From Desulfofustis glycolicus DSM 9705 (GTDB lineage: Bacteria; Desulfobacterota; Desulfobulbia; Desulfobulbales; Desulfocapsaceae), in contig NZ_FQXS01000005.1 in assembly GCF_900130015.1 (NCBI RefSeq), positions 124,001-188,000 on the forward strand: a stretch of 64,000 nt of DNA. The letters run 5' to 3'. Every line of letters starts with the position of its first letter. The stretch's first letter is position 1. The notes under the pieces were generated by a model. That model was not told where the DNA came from and ran no database searches. It saw only the letters and a list, made by a program, of their open reading frames with translations. Below, piece after piece: positions 51,089-60,380 of the stretch. A program made the translations under genes and the position numbers.

Positions 51089-52294
51089 TCACCGTCTGGA
51101 CAACGAGAGGACCGGATCGAGCCGGGCGGCCCGGCGGGCCGGCAGCACGCCGAAGACCAGTCCGGTAAACAGCGCCACACCAACCGCTGCGGCCAGCGAC
51201 CAGAGCGGTGCGGCGATCGGGAACTGGGGGAAGATCAGCGACATGACCCAGATGGCCAAGGCCGCGATCACCAGGCCGAGGGCGGCACCGATCAAAGACA
51301 GGATCGCCGACTCGGCGAGAAACAAGGTGACGATCCGTCGTCCCGGCGTGCCGAGCGCCTTGAGCAAGCCGACTTCACTCGTGCGCTGGGAGACGGCGAT
51401 GAGCATCACGTTCATGATCAGGATGCCGGCCACCGCCAGGCTGATGGCGGCGATCCCGGCCACGGTCAGGGTCAGCGCGGCAAAGATGCGATCGAAGGTG
51501 GCCAGCACTGCATCCTGGGTGATCACCGTGATATCGTCTTCGCCGTCGTGGCGCTCCTTGATGATTCGAACCACCGCTTTTCTGGCGCGCTCGATGGCGT
51601 CCCGGTCCCTGGCCTCGATCATGACCCGAAACAAGGCCGGGTTGTTGAACAGGGCTTGGGCGCTGGCAACAGGAACGACGACGATATCGCTCATGTCCAG
51701 ACCGACCGACTGGCCTTTCTCGGACAGGACACCAATAATGCGATAGCGATAATCCCCGATCCGCAAAGTCTCCCCGAGGGCCGGGGCGGAGCCGAAGAGT
51801 TCCTCCTTGAGGGTGTGGCCAAGAACGCAGATCGCTTCCCCCCGTTCCGGGTCGCCGGGCGGTAGAAACCGTCCGGCAGCCATCTCAAGTTGGCGCAGCG
51901 GATACAGATCGGCGGTGGAGCCGAGAATGGTCGTCTCCCGTTCCCGCCCCGCGCGGGAGACCGGGGCGGCGCCGACGGAAATCGGGGCGATGTAGCGGAT
52001 GGCTGACGAGGTGCGCAGGGCCATCGCATCGGCGATGGTCAGATCCCGCGGCGTGATGCCAAGCAGCGGCGGCGCGCCGCCGACCGTTTCCGAACGGCCG
52101 GGCAGCACGATGAGCAGGTTGGTGCCGAGCGCGGAGAATTCGCCGATCACATAGCGGCGCGCCCCCTCGCCAAGAGCAGACAGAACCACCACCGAACCGA
52201 CGCCGATGGCCATGGCCAGCAGCATCAGCACGGTCCTGGTCGGGTAGCCGGTTGCGGCTTTGCCGGCAAAGCGGATGATGTCGATCAGCTTCAT
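51089..52294 (-). CDS. MacB-type ABC transporter permease (first)
   Basis: The 401-residue permease has the same layout as its neighbour: MLLAMAIGVGSVVVLSALGEG at the N-terminal helix, the periplasmic domain, and SQRTSEVGLLKALGTPGRRI before the last helices. It overlaps the ATPase stop (ATGA). Similarity between the two permeases is moderate, so they are old paralogues with distinct places in one heterodimeric pump. Confidence 0.88.
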   Translation of the reverse strand: MKLIDIIRFAGKAATGYPTRTVLMLLAMAIGVGSVVVLSALGEGARRYVIGEFSALGTNLLIVLPGRSETVGGAPPLLGITPRDLTIADAMALRTSSAIRYIAPISVGAAPVSRAGRERETTILGSTADLYPLRQLEMAAGRFLPPGDPERGEAICVLGHTLKEELFGSAPALGETLRIGDYRYRIIGVLSEKGQSVGLDMSDIVVVPVASAQALFNNPALFRVMIEARDRDAIERARKAVVRIIKERHDGEDDITVITQDAVLATFDRIFAALTLTVAGIAAISLAVAGILIMNVMLIAVSQRTSEVGLLKALGTPGRRIVTLFLAESAILSLIGAALGLVIAALAIWVMSLIFPQFPIAAPLWSLAAAVGVALFTGLVFGVLPARRAARLDPVLSLSRR

Positions 52295-52989
52295 GGCCCG
52301 GCGGGCGGCGACTGCGCCGTCCCGGTGTCGGTGGCGACGGCCCCGTCCACCATGGTGATCCGTCGTCCGGCCCGGAGCCCCAGGTCCGGGTCGTGGGTCA
52401 CGACGATCAGCGTGATGCCGTGATGGTTGAGATCCTCAAGGATATCGACCACGTCCTGGCCGGAATGGCGGTCGAGGTTCCCGGTCGGCTCGTCGGCCAG
52501 CAGGATATGCGGCTCCATGATTGTCGCCCGGGCGATGGCCACCCGCTGCCGCTGTCCGCCCGACAACTGGTCGGGGCGGTGCCGGGCGCGGTCGCTCAGG
52601 CCGAAGGCACTCAGCGCCTCGGTTACTCTGGTTTTGCGTCGAGCACCGTCCATCCCGGCCAGAATCATCGGCAATTCGATATTTTCTGCGGCGGAAAGCC
52701 GCGGTATCAGGTGAAAGAATTGAAAGACGAAACCGATCTTGTGGCGGCGCAAGGCCGCCTGGCGTTTGTCGCTGAGCGTCGTCACCGACTCCCCTTCCAG
52801 CAGATATTCGCCGCTGTCCGGTCGGTCCAGCAGGCCGATGACGTTGAGCAGGGTCGATTTGCCGGAACCGGACGGTCCCATGATGGAGAGGTACTCTCCG
52901 GACCCGATCTGCAGGTCGACGTCACGCAGTGCGATCACCGTCTCGTCGCCGACGACAAATTCCCGGCGGATGTCCTTCAGGTCGATCAC
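52291..52989 (-). CDS. MacB/LolD-type ABC transporter ATPase
   Basis: The 232-residue ATPase has Walker A MGPSGSGKSTLL, signature LSGGQRQRVAIARA, Walker B ILLADEPTGNLD and VTHDPDL. Translation starts at GTG 52989, overlapping the membrane-fusion-protein stop as GTGA; open frame further upstream lies inside that gene and is not ATPase-like. It powers the two adjacent permeases. Confidence 0.92.
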   Translation of the reverse strand: MIDLKDIRREFVVGDETVIALRDVDLQIGSGEYLSIMGPSGSGKSTLLNVIGLLDRPDSGEYLLEGESVTTLSDKRQAALRRHKIGFVFQFFHLIPRLSAAENIELPMILAGMDGARRKTRVTEALSAFGLSDRARHRPDQLSGGQRQRVAIARATIMEPHILLADEPTGNLDRHSGQDVVDILEDLNHHGITLIVVTHDPDLGLRAGRRITMVDGAVATDTGTAQSPPAGP

Positions 52990-54137
52990 TGGTTTTGATT
53001 GCTGATGGTTGCCGGCACCCCATCGGCGAGGTCCGGGTGGTCGACGTTGATGACGACCTGCGCCCCTTCTTCCAGGCCGGACACGACCTCGGTGACCACC
53101 CAATTACTCAGGCCCGGAGTGAAGGTGACTCGGCTGACGCGCTGCTCGGTTTCATCAAAGCGATACACGGTGTTGCCCTCCTGCACCGCTTCACTGGGGA
53201 TCATCAGGGTATCGGAGCGGGTCTGGAGGATGATTTCCACGTCGGCGCTGTAGCCGGCCAGCAGGGCAGCAAAGTCTTCCGGATGGTCGAAGGCCACCTC
53301 GACATCCACAGTACGAGCCTGTTTTTCCAGGTCGAGCACGTACGGGGCGATCCGCCGCACGGTGCCGGAAAACTCCCGATCCCGATAGGCATCGAGGGTG
53401 ATCCTGGCCACCATGCCGATGCGAACCGCGGCGCCGTCGACCTCGTCGATCGGGGCGGTCACGTAGAAACAGGTGTTTTCGATCAGGTCAACGACCGGCG
53501 GGGTCATGACCCCGACCGGGGACGGGGTGACGAACTCGTTGAGTTCCCCTTCGATCTTGGCGATCACCCCGCCAAACGGGGCGATCAGTCGGGAACGGGT
53601 CAGGTTTGCCCGGGCCAGCTCGATCTGGGCTCGGGCCCGCTCGGCCGACGCTCGACCGGCTCGACACTGGTCATTCAGGGCCGCGGCTTCGGTGACGGCG
53701 AGTTCCGTCTGCTCGATCGAGCCGATTTTCTGTTTGTACAGGGTAGTGGCCCGCTCGGCCTGGCGCTGTGCTTCTTCGGACCGGCGGCAATGTGCCTCGG
53801 CCTGGGCTTCGGCGACCGCCGCCTCCTGCCGCGCCACCTCAAGTTGCGCCTGCAAGTCGTCGTTCCAGATCTCCAGCAACAGGTCACCGGCGGCGACTTG
53901 ATCACCCTCGCGGATCGGCAGTACCGCGATCTGTCCGCCGATACTCGGTGACAACCGGGCTCGGCGACAGGCCTCGACGGTGCCGGCTCGGGTGTTGGCC
54001 ACCGTTTTCTCCACGGCGCCGCGCATCACCGGCTTGATTGATACCGGCACGGGCTTCGGCCGGGTCTGCTGCCAGATCAGGCCGGCCAGACCGGCACCGA
54101 TCAACAGCACGATCAGCCACCACACCGACTTGCGCAT
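52986..54137 (-). CDS. MacA/HlyD-type membrane fusion protein
   Basis: The 383-residue periplasmic adaptor has an N-terminal membrane anchor (WWLIVLLIGAGLAGLIW), a lipoyl-like half motif ACRRARLSPSIGGQIAVLP, a long coiled-coil hairpin rich in Ala/Glu/Gln (about 100-185) and beta-barrel parts near the C-terminus. It couples the ABC pump to an outer-membrane channel, which is not encoded here. GGAGGGTAGCG precedes the ATG. A diverged 5' fragment of a similar gene lies at 57484-57690. Confidence 0.9.
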   Translation of the reverse strand: MRKSVWWLIVLLIGAGLAGLIWQQTRPKPVPVSIKPVMRGAVEKTVANTRAGTVEACRRARLSPSIGGQIAVLPIREGDQVAAGDLLLEIWNDDLQAQLEVARQEAAVAEAQAEAHCRRSEEAQRQAERATTLYKQKIGSIEQTELAVTEAAALNDQCRAGRASAERARAQIELARANLTRSRLIAPFGGVIAKIEGELNEFVTPSPVGVMTPPVVDLIENTCFYVTAPIDEVDGAAVRIGMVARITLDAYRDREFSGTVRRIAPYVLDLEKQARTVDVEVAFDHPEDFAALLAGYSADVEIILQTRSDTLMIPSEAVQEGNTVYRFDETEQRVSRVTFTPGLSNWVVTEVVSGLEEGAQVVINVDHPDLADGVPATISNQNQ

Positions 54138-54502
54138 CGCTACCCTCCACTTTTTTGATGCTGCTGCTTATCTTGCTGAAATCATATCATACTTACATCA
54201 GTGTGTGCTTCTTCACAACGGTATTTTTGGGTATTGATCGGTACAATCCGATGATGGGGCAATTGCTTGAGCGTTGTCTCCTGTTCGGTGATGCGACCGG
54301 AGGAATGACGACGGAGCCGCTGCCGGGATTGGCCCTATCGCTTGACAGGGTAAAAACAAACGGCATGGCTGACGTGTCCAGAGGGAAATCGAGAGTATTG
54401 GAAGTAATCGGTCGATGATGGCTCTGTTGCAATGAGTGACAAGACATCGTTTTCGGCGTTTTGTAAAAACAGGCCACATAAAAGCACGGCCGGCCAAAAG
54501 CG
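54138..54502. other. AT-rich intergenic region, nothing recognised
   Basis: These 365 bases lie between the efflux operon start and the 3' end of the seleno-MsrA gene. They should contain the efflux promoter. Part of the sequence next to 54137 resembles the leader of the MFP fragment at 57691-57780 (shared CTTCACAACG and TGAAAT blocks). No gene or RNA was recognised. Confidence 0.5.
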
Positions 54503-55306
54503 CTATCTTCCAACGAGTTCAACCAGTGTTTCCTTCCCACCATCATTCAAACCGAGCGTTTCGATTTCACGTGAGAGCTGGTCCTCGTCACCATGACCGC
54601 CGACGTAGCCATTCAGACGCGCTGCGGCTGTAGAGTCTACCATATCCTGATGGAGGGGATAGATGCGTTTCATCTCTTTAAACAGCACGCCGTGGCCCTT
54701 CAAGAGATACTTCTGATGATATTCCTCGGCCATGGTAAAAGACCTCAGTGGCTGCACTTCGGTTTTCACTGCCCGGCCTGTCGTTTGTTCAAGGGCGGTT
54801 TTGGAGGCCTCTGCCCGGAGGCGCTGTTCCTTATTGTGGTAAAAGACAGCATTTAGGTATTGTCGTGACCATGGCCGACTCTCCGGGGCATGGCTTTGCC
54901 AGAAAATATCAAGCAGTTCGTCATAACTGATACGATTCGGGTCAAAGTCAATCTGGACAGTCTCGGTATGGTCTCCAATAGAGCGGTAACTTGGGGCGTC
55001 CGTTTGGCCCCCGGCGTATCCAACGCGCGTCCTGATGACGCCCTCGATTATCCCGAACTGGGATTCGGCACCCCAAAATCAGCCCAGCCCGAAAGATGCA
55101 GTTTGGAGCAGGAGCGGTGTGTTTTGATCGATGGGCGGTATCTCCGACGAATCAACAGGTAAGACGGATGTGCGTTTCATTGCATTCTCCGTTGCCCCGG
55201 AAGCGTGCTCGGCAGTCAGCATCACCATAAGACAGCCAAGTGCGATAATTGCAATCGATTCGATAGAGAGAATATATTCACTGATGTAGCTATATGTTTT
55301 TTCCAT
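54503..55306 (-). CDS. msrA: Selenocysteine-containing peptide methionine sulfoxide reductase A
   Basis: The frame from ATG 55306 (GGAGGCTAGAGATA upstream) is open to 54503 except for one TGA at 55081-55079, exactly where MsrA has its catalytic cysteine: the sequence reads ASFGLG-U-FWGAESQFG, matching GCFWG of the family. The frame continues 192 codons beyond with clear MsrA sequence (RVGYAGGQTDAPSY, HTETVQIDFDP, AEEYHQKYL). I read it as a 267-residue selenoprotein with Sec76 and a SECIS-like hairpin right after. An N-terminal signal peptide (about 13-38, HASG-A) suggests periplasmic location. No Cys follows Sec, so there is no resolving cysteine and reduction needs an external thiol. Confidence 0.88.
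55046..55066 (-). promoter_or_regulatory. Bacterial SECIS-like hairpin of msrA
   Basis: Starting 12 nt after the UGA, the mRNA has GA-AUCCC, a five-base loop AGUUC and GGGAU-(AA)-UC. Five perfect stem pairs plus two more below a two-base bulge are formed. A loop with GU about 20-24 nt after UGA is the geometry SelB recognises in known bacterial selenoprotein mRNAs. The stem is also coding sequence. Confidence 0.65.
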
Positions 55307-55611
55307 TATCTCTAGCCTCCTCTTTTCCTCTCGCTCCCGAACTTCGTTCGCCTCAGGACAGACAGCAGTGCCGCTGGTTCGTATACTTACGACAATAACC
55401 ATTTTCGGTTGGAGTTCTGTAAAGATTCGGCAAAGAATGCAGTGCTTGACGCACATAACCCTTAGCAGTTCGGCTGATTAGCTTGTTGTGCATGGATGTT
55501 CGAATTTTGCAATACGAATCTAATTGAGTTACAATTGTCCTGAGATAGAATACAGAATGAATGATAGGTATTTTTGAAATGCATGAGAAACGTGAAGATC
55601 TTTTAAACAAT
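55307..55611. other. AT-rich intergenic region upstream of msrA
   Basis: These 305 bases separate msrA from repeat copy C. They probably hold the msrA promoter. No gene, operator or RNA was recognised with confidence. Confidence 0.45.
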
Positions 55612-55757
55612 GGAAACTTCAAAAAATTCTGAATTTCGTTCAAGAACGAGGCGCGCAAGATAATTTTTCCGCGGGCATATTCATGATATCCCAAGGGTAA
55701 AATTTGATTGCGTTACGATGGGATTAGGCGGAATGACATTTTTTCAAGGTTTCCCAA
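55612..55757 (+). repeat. Dispersed ~142-bp element with inverted ends, copy C (diverged)
   Basis: Same orientation and order of blocks as copy B, but more substituted: it shares AATTTCGTTCAAG, CGAGGCGCGCAAGA, AAAATTTGATTGCG and TTTTTTCAAGGTTTCCC. It lies in the spacer between divergent msrA and katA. Confidence 0.7.
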
Positions 55758-55873
55758 TTTTATTGCTGTTGCTACAACGTATCATGGTCCCAAATACATG
55801 CGATTCTGTATGAGATTGTTGTCCTCTTTTCCGCTATTCGAAATAGCATGCATTCTGCGCCACAATTTTTTGA

Positions 55874-55892
55874 ACAAAAGTTTACCTTTTGT
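55874..55892. promoter_or_regulatory. Inverted repeat upstream of katA, possible operator
   Basis: ACAAAAG (55874-55880), a 5-bp spacer TTTAC and CTTTTGT (55886-55892) form a perfect 7-bp inverted repeat about 80 bp before the katA start. A peroxide or metal sensor (PerR/Fur/OxyR type) would be expected to act here. The sequence does not match a consensus I can name. Confidence 0.35.
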
Positions 55893-55971
55893 GCTTCACG
55901 GTAAAGCTGTTTTTAATGATGTTAAAATGACGTAACAATCCACCAAAAAGGAAAACTGGAGGTCAACCACT

Positions 55972-57423
55972 ATGGCTAAGAACGAGTATAAAGGAACGAC
56001 CAACGATGCAGGAATTCCTGTATCAAGTGATGAGTTTTCTTTGAGTGTTGGACCTGACGGTCCGATTCTGCTGCATGATCATTATCTCATGGAGCAGATG
56101 GCGGCTTTCAACCGTGAGATGATCCCTGATCGCCAGCCGCACGCCAAAGGGTCAGGCGCCTTTGGTTACTTTGAAGCCACCCAGGATGTCAGCGCCTATA
56201 CCAAGGCAGCACTCTTTCAGTCTGGAACGAAAACGGACGTACTGGCCAGATTTTCCACTGTTGCCGGTGAAGCAGGAAGCCCCGACACCTGGCGGGATGT
56301 GCGCGGTTTTGCCCTCAAGTTCTACACCACTGAGGGGAATTACGATATGGTGGGCAACAATACGCCGGTCTTTTTCCTTCGCGACCCGATGAAATTCCAC
56401 CACTTTATTCATTCCCAGAAACGTCGCGCCGACAGCGGACTTCGTGATGCTGACATGCAATGGGATTTCTGGACACTTTCCCCTGAGTCAGCCCACCAGG
56501 TTACCATCCTGATGAGTGATCGTGGCGTGCCCAAAAGTTATCGCAATATGAACGGCTATACCAGCCATACCTACATGTGGGTCAATGCCAAAGGGGAAAA
56601 ATTCTGGGTCAAATATCATTTTAAAACTGATCAGGGTATTGAAAATTTGACCCAGGAAGAAGCGGACCGTATTGCCGGATCCGATGCGGATTATCATCGT
56701 CGTGATCTGTTTAATGCCATAAAAGACGGTAATTTTCCGAGTTGGACGCTCAAGGTTCAGATCATGCCGTTTGAGGAAGCAAAAAGCTATCGCTTCAATC
56801 CTTTTGATCTAACCAAGGTCTGGCCGCATAAAGATTATCCGCTGCATGAAGTAGGCAAACTGACGCTGAACCGCAACCCTACCGATTTCCACTCCGAAAT
56901 CGAGCAGGCCGCTTTTGAGCCGAACAACCTGGTCCCAGGAATTGGTGCCAGCCCTGACAAAATGCTGTTGGCCCGCTTGATTTCTTATGCAGATGCACAT
57001 AGGGCAAGACTTGGAGTTAATTACAGACAGATTCCGGTTAACCGGCCCATTGCCCCTGTCAACAGCTACAACAAAGGCGGGACCATGCGCTTTGATAAGG
57101 TCTCCGATCCTGTTTACGCGCCTAACTCCAAAGGGGGACCAACGCCGGATCCGAAACGGTATCCTGAAGATGCAGTCTGGAGTGCGAGCGGCGACTTTCT
57201 CCGGGCAGCCTATACTCTGCGAAAAGATGATGATGATTTCAGTCAACCCGGCGCTCTTGTCCGCGAGGTCATGGATGACGCGCAGCGTGACCGACTGGTA
57301 AATAATGTCGTCGGCAGCCTTTCCGGGGTTTCAGAACCGGTGCTGGAAAGAGTGTTTCAATACTGGCGCAGTATTGATCAGACAATCGGAGATCGTATAG
57401 CCCGGGAGGTTAAGGGGGCCTGA
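55972..57423 (+). CDS. katA: Monofunctional heme catalase, small-subunit type
   Basis: The 483-residue catalase has catalytic H57 in [16 protein letters not shown]130 in VGNNTPVFF and the proximal heme tyrosine in [13 protein letters not shown] near residue 340. Its length fits small-subunit (clade 3-like) catalases, probably cytoplasmic since no signal peptide is seen. It breaks down hydrogen peroxide. An ACTGGAGG site precedes the ATG. Base composition is clearly more AT-rich than the flanking operons, in line with acquisition. Divergent msrA suggests a shared oxidative-stress function. Confidence 0.95.
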   Translation: MAKNEYKGTTNDAGIPVSSDEFSLSVGPDGPILLHDHYLMEQMAAFNREMIPDRQPHAKGSGAFGYFEATQDVSAYTKAALFQSGTKTDVLARFSTVAGEAGSPDTWRDVRGFALKFYTTEGNYDMVGNNTPVFFLRDPMKFHHFIHSQKRRADSGLRDADMQWDFWTLSPESAHQVTILMSDRGVPKSYRNMNGYTSHTYMWVNAKGEKFWVKYHFKTDQGIENLTQEEADRIAGSDADYHRRDLFNAIKDGNFPSWTLKVQIMPFEEAKSYRFNPFDLTKVWPHKDYPLHEVGKLTLNRNPTDFHSEIEQAAFEPNNLVPGIGASPDKMLLARLISYADAHRARLGVNYRQIPVNRPIAPVNSYNKGGTMRFDKVSDPVYAPNSKGGPTPDPKRYPEDAVWSASGDFLRAAYTLRKDDDDFSQPGALVREVMDDAQRDRLVNNVVGSLSGVSEPVLERVFQYWRSIDQTIGDRIAREVKGA

Positions 57424-57448
57424 TCTCCGTCCCAAAGATTGTATAACC

Positions 57449-57481
57449 GGTTCAACTCCCGCCATCTGCGGGAGTTGAACC
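57449..57481. terminator. Strong hairpin after katA
   Basis: GGTTCAACTCCCG and CGGGAGTTGAACC pair perfectly over 13 bp with a 7-base loop, starting 26 nt after the katA stop. No U-tract follows on either strand, so it may be a factor-dependent terminator or mRNA stabiliser. It abuts the truncated MFP fragment. Confidence 0.55.
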
Positions 57482-57483
57482 AT

Positions 57484-57690
57484 ACGTCCGCCGATACTCG
57501 GTGACAATCTGGCCCGGCGACAGGCCTCGACGGAGCCGACCCGTGTGTTGGGCACCATTTCCTCCAGGGTACCCCGCACCACCGGTTTGATCGATACCGG
57601 GCCGGGCTCCGGCCGGGTCGGCTGCCGGATCTGGCCGGCCAGGTCGGTACCGATCAGCAGCACGATCAGCCACAACACCGGCTTGCGCAT
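57484..57690 (-). pseudogene. 5' fragment of a second membrane-fusion-protein gene
   Basis: From ATG 57690 the translation begins MRKPVLWLIVLLIG and stays similar to the intact MFP (52986-54137) up to RRARLSPSIGG, about 68 residues. Then similarity stops at the katA hairpin. The rest of the gene is missing. Divergence from the intact copy (about 70% identical by eye) means it is an old paralogue remnant and not a fresh duplication. Part of its leader is also similar. Confidence 0.75.
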
Positions 57691-57916
57691 TGTCGACCTC
57701 CCGCTCCTCGTTCTGTCTTGTATCTGCCTGAAATATATGTCATCCTGTCAACAACCCTGAATACTTCACAACGCCTTTCTTGTTGTTGTTGGGCGATACG
57801 GTCTTTTCTCGGGGCATGGTTGTGGCGTGTTCAGGGAGCTGCGCCGGTGGTTTTTCGGTGCCTTTGGAAGCAGTCCGCGAGCGGTTGGCTTTTTCAGAGC
57901 ATGGTCTTGGTTGGCG

Positions 57917-59278
57917 ATGGTCAAATCCGTCATTCACTTTTTCCTTGTCTTCGCGCTGATCGTCGTTGGTACCACGGCAGCAGAAGATCGACAGGACCTG
58001 GACGTCTATTTCTTCTACAGTGCCAATTGCCCCCACTGTCACCACCAGATGGGCCTGATGCAGGCCATCACCGCCAACAACCCGGAGGTGACGGTCCATT
58101 TCCACGAGATCTCGAAGTCATCCTCCCTTTGGCGAAGATTTCTCGAGGATCACTCCATCGGCTATGGCGGTGTCCCACGTACCTTTGTCGGTGAAACCAC
58201 CTTCATCGGTTATGCCGAGTCCGGGGTGGCACTGACCTTTTCAAGCGAACTGCAGGGTTATCTCGGCAACAGGGTGCAGATCGTCAAGGCCGTCGAGAAG
58301 GCGCTCGGTCACCCGGTTTCACTCGGCTCCTATGGCGAGACCGCGGAGACAGATGGACAGAGGGGTGGTGACCAATTCTGGCCGCTGCTGCTGCCGTTGC
58401 TGTTTGCCTTGAGCTATTTGCCGTTGCGCCGCCGGTTGGCCAGTGCCGAGCGCAAGCGTCTCTGGCTCGGCGGCTTGATCGGCGCTGCCATCCTCGCAAT
58501 TTTTCTTCTTCTGGCGGTACTGCCTGAAACCGTAGTGCAGTCGGGGGCCCAGAGGCTGCCCTATCCGCTCTTCGTCTTCACTATTGCCCTGGCCGATGGG
58601 TTCAATCCCTGCGCCTTCACTGTGCTGGTTATCCTGCTCAGCCTGCTCTCCTACACCAAAAATCGACGGGACATGCTGCTGCTCGGCACCACCTTCATCG
58701 CCACCTCCGCGGTTATGTACTTCCTGTTCATCATGGCTCTGGTGCTGCTCGGCGGGTTCTTCCTTGAACGCTTCGGACGGGTGATCATGTTGTTGCTCGG
58801 CGCCCTGGTCACCGGGGCCGGTCTGCTCAATATCAAGGATTTCTTTTTTTTGAAGAAAGGGTTCTCCCTTGGCCTGTCCGAAGAGCAGCAGCTGCGCTTC
58901 AGCAAGAAAGCGTCACGGATCGTCAAGGGGCTGGGTCGGCCAGGGGCCCGGCTGGGTCTGGCGGTGGGTGGCACGATCATGCTAGGGATCTTCGTCAACC
59001 TGGTGGAACTCGGCTGCACGGCAATCCTGCCGGCCGTCTACCTGACCACCCTGGTGAGCCGATACGACGGACTTTCGGCTTATAGCGGCTGGACCGCCTT
59101 CTACTGCCTGGTCTATATCCTGCCGCTGCTGGCCATCCTGCTCAACTTCGTCTATGTCTTCAAATCGGTGCGGTTAACGGAGAACCAGGGTCGCTTGTTG
59201 AAGCTGACCGCCGGCGCCTTCATGCTCTTTTTCGGCCTGCTGATGATCTTCAAACCGGAACTGCTGGCGTTTGGCTGA
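57917..59278 (+). CDS. Thioredoxin-fold protein fused to a CcdA/DsbD-like membrane domain
   Basis: The 453-residue protein has a signal or anchor sequence (5-20), a periplasmic thioredoxin/glutaredoxin-like domain with C38-P-H-C41 in YSANCPHCHHQ, then about eight membrane helices from residue 150. The membrane part has FNPCAFTVLV and LVELGCTAILP, the two conserved Cys contexts of CcdA/DsbD that pass electrons across the membrane. It likely supplies periplasmic reducing power. Neighbouring periplasmic seleno-MsrA, which lacks a resolving Cys, would be an apt client. The ATG at 57917 is preferred because the signal sequence follows. Confidence 0.8.
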   Translation: MVKSVIHFFLVFALIVVGTTAAEDRQDLDVYFFYSANCPHCHHQMGLMQAITANNPEVTVHFHEISKSSSLWRRFLEDHSIGYGGVPRTFVGETTFIGYAESGVALTFSSELQGYLGNRVQIVKAVEKALGHPVSLGSYGETAETDGQRGGDQFWPLLLPLLFALSYLPLRRRLASAERKRLWLGGLIGAAILAIFLLLAVLPETVVQSGAQRLPYPLFVFTIALADGFNPCAFTVLVILLSLLSYTKNRRDMLLLGTTFIATSAVMYFLFIMALVLLGGFFLERFGRVIMLLLGALVTGAGLLNIKDFFFLKKGFSLGLSEEQQLRFSKKASRIVKGLGRPGARLGLAVGGTIMLGIFVNLVELGCTAILPAVYLTTLVSRYDGLSAYSGWTAFYCLVYILPLLAILLNFVYVFKSVRLTENQGRLLKLTAGAFMLFFGLLMIFKPELLAFG

Positions 59279-59684
59279 GAACCGGGGACGGTTCCGGTGT
59301 CCCTGAAGATGTCCGGTGGTTGATTTTCGTTACCGGCACTCCTTGACGTGCACCTTCTGCCCATTTTTTTTCTCCGACCACATACTTTTTCTCATGATAT
59401 CGGTCGCTCATGGTGGTATTTTTAGCGTATAGCCTTTCTCCCTGAGAAGAGGGAGCACACTTTTTTCCCAGATTGACTGAAAAGGCATGTTTTTTTTGCG
59501 GCCCGAGGTTTTGGAGAGGATCTCGATACAATATGCTGCTGTCTTCACCGCAGGCCGATATTTTTTCCCCGCAGGAGAATCAACAGATCCAGAGGCTTTC
59601 AAGCCGTGCCCGGACCGTGCACGGGGAGTGAATCAGTGCATCCGTACGCTCAACAGAGTTGAGAAGTGAAGCAAGGAGGGGCGG
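59279..59684. other. Intergenic region with hairpin and a doubtful small ORF
   Basis: Just after the CcdA-like gene is a GGGAC/GTCCC inverted repeat around 59285-59303. On the minus strand 59408-59602 an open frame of 64 codons from TTG contains MPFQSIWEKSVLPLLREKGY, which could be a genuine small or truncated gene, but I recognise no family. AAGGAGG at about 59672 serves the next gene. Confidence 0.4.
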
Positions 59685-60380
59685 ATGAGCAGTAATCGCG
59701 ATAGCGGTGGTTTTTCAGCGAGTGGGTCAGGGACATGTGCCGAATCGAATAAGGTGTCAACGATCTTGCCGATCAACTTTCGCCTACGATGCCCCCAGTT
59801 ACGCGTCAACGTAGCGGGACACCCTGGTCGGAGAACGCGTGCGCTTCTCTTTGCAGTGAGTCTTCTGTGCGGTCTGGTGCTAATTGGCTTTCCCGCCTTT
59901 GTGGTTGCCCAGATAGGCAACCCACCATTTCCGAACCCTTCTATTGGTGTAATTACCATCTTGATTGGAGAGAGTGACGAAAATGCAGTGGAATTTGACA
60001 ATGAAGGTTTTCTGGATATCTATGGCACACCAAACAACCTCAACATCCTGAACAACAGCTGATGGCTAACCATATGCAACAACGACGGCATTCTGTACAA
60101 CAACGGTACCTTGAAGAACAGCGGTGCTTTAATAAACAGGGGAACTCTGGACAACAGCGGCATCCTGAACAACAACTATCATTTGACAAACTTCGACACT
60201 CTGAACAACAGTGGTGCCATGGTGCTCGAAACCGGAAGTTCGTTTTTTCAGTATCCTGGCGGCCAATATACCGGCAGCGGCCTTTTGCTTGTTTATGGTG
60301 GTGCACAGGTATTCAGGTGGAATGGCAGCAGCTTTGTCTCCGGGAATATCGTTAATTTTTCCAACGATTGTCAATCATAA
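59685..60380 (+). pseudogene. Secreted Asn/Gly repeat protein interrupted by an in-frame UGA
   Basis: A strong AAGGAGG precedes ATG 59685. The product has a signal peptide (core about 54-74, VVAQ cleavage) and then short repeats of the pattern LNNSG-x-L-x-N-x-G, as in beta-helical surface proteins. TGA at 60060-60062 interrupts codon 126, and the same frame continues to TAA at 60378 with more repeats (LKNSGALINRG, LDNSGILNNN). At the TGA the repeat expects Gly, so a GGA-to-TGA nonsense change is the simplest reading. The full frame would give 231 residues. Confidence 0.65.

Noticed and set aside
57449-57481. tRNA T-arm or phage attachment site suggested by GGTTCAACTCCCG
   Set aside because: It is a simple symmetric hairpin after katA; no tRNA acceptor, D or anticodon arms and no integrase are nearby.
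60060-60062. Selenocysteine in the repeat protein
   Set aside because: The position aligns with repeat glycines encoded by GGN, no SECIS-like hairpin follows, and no redox motif is present.
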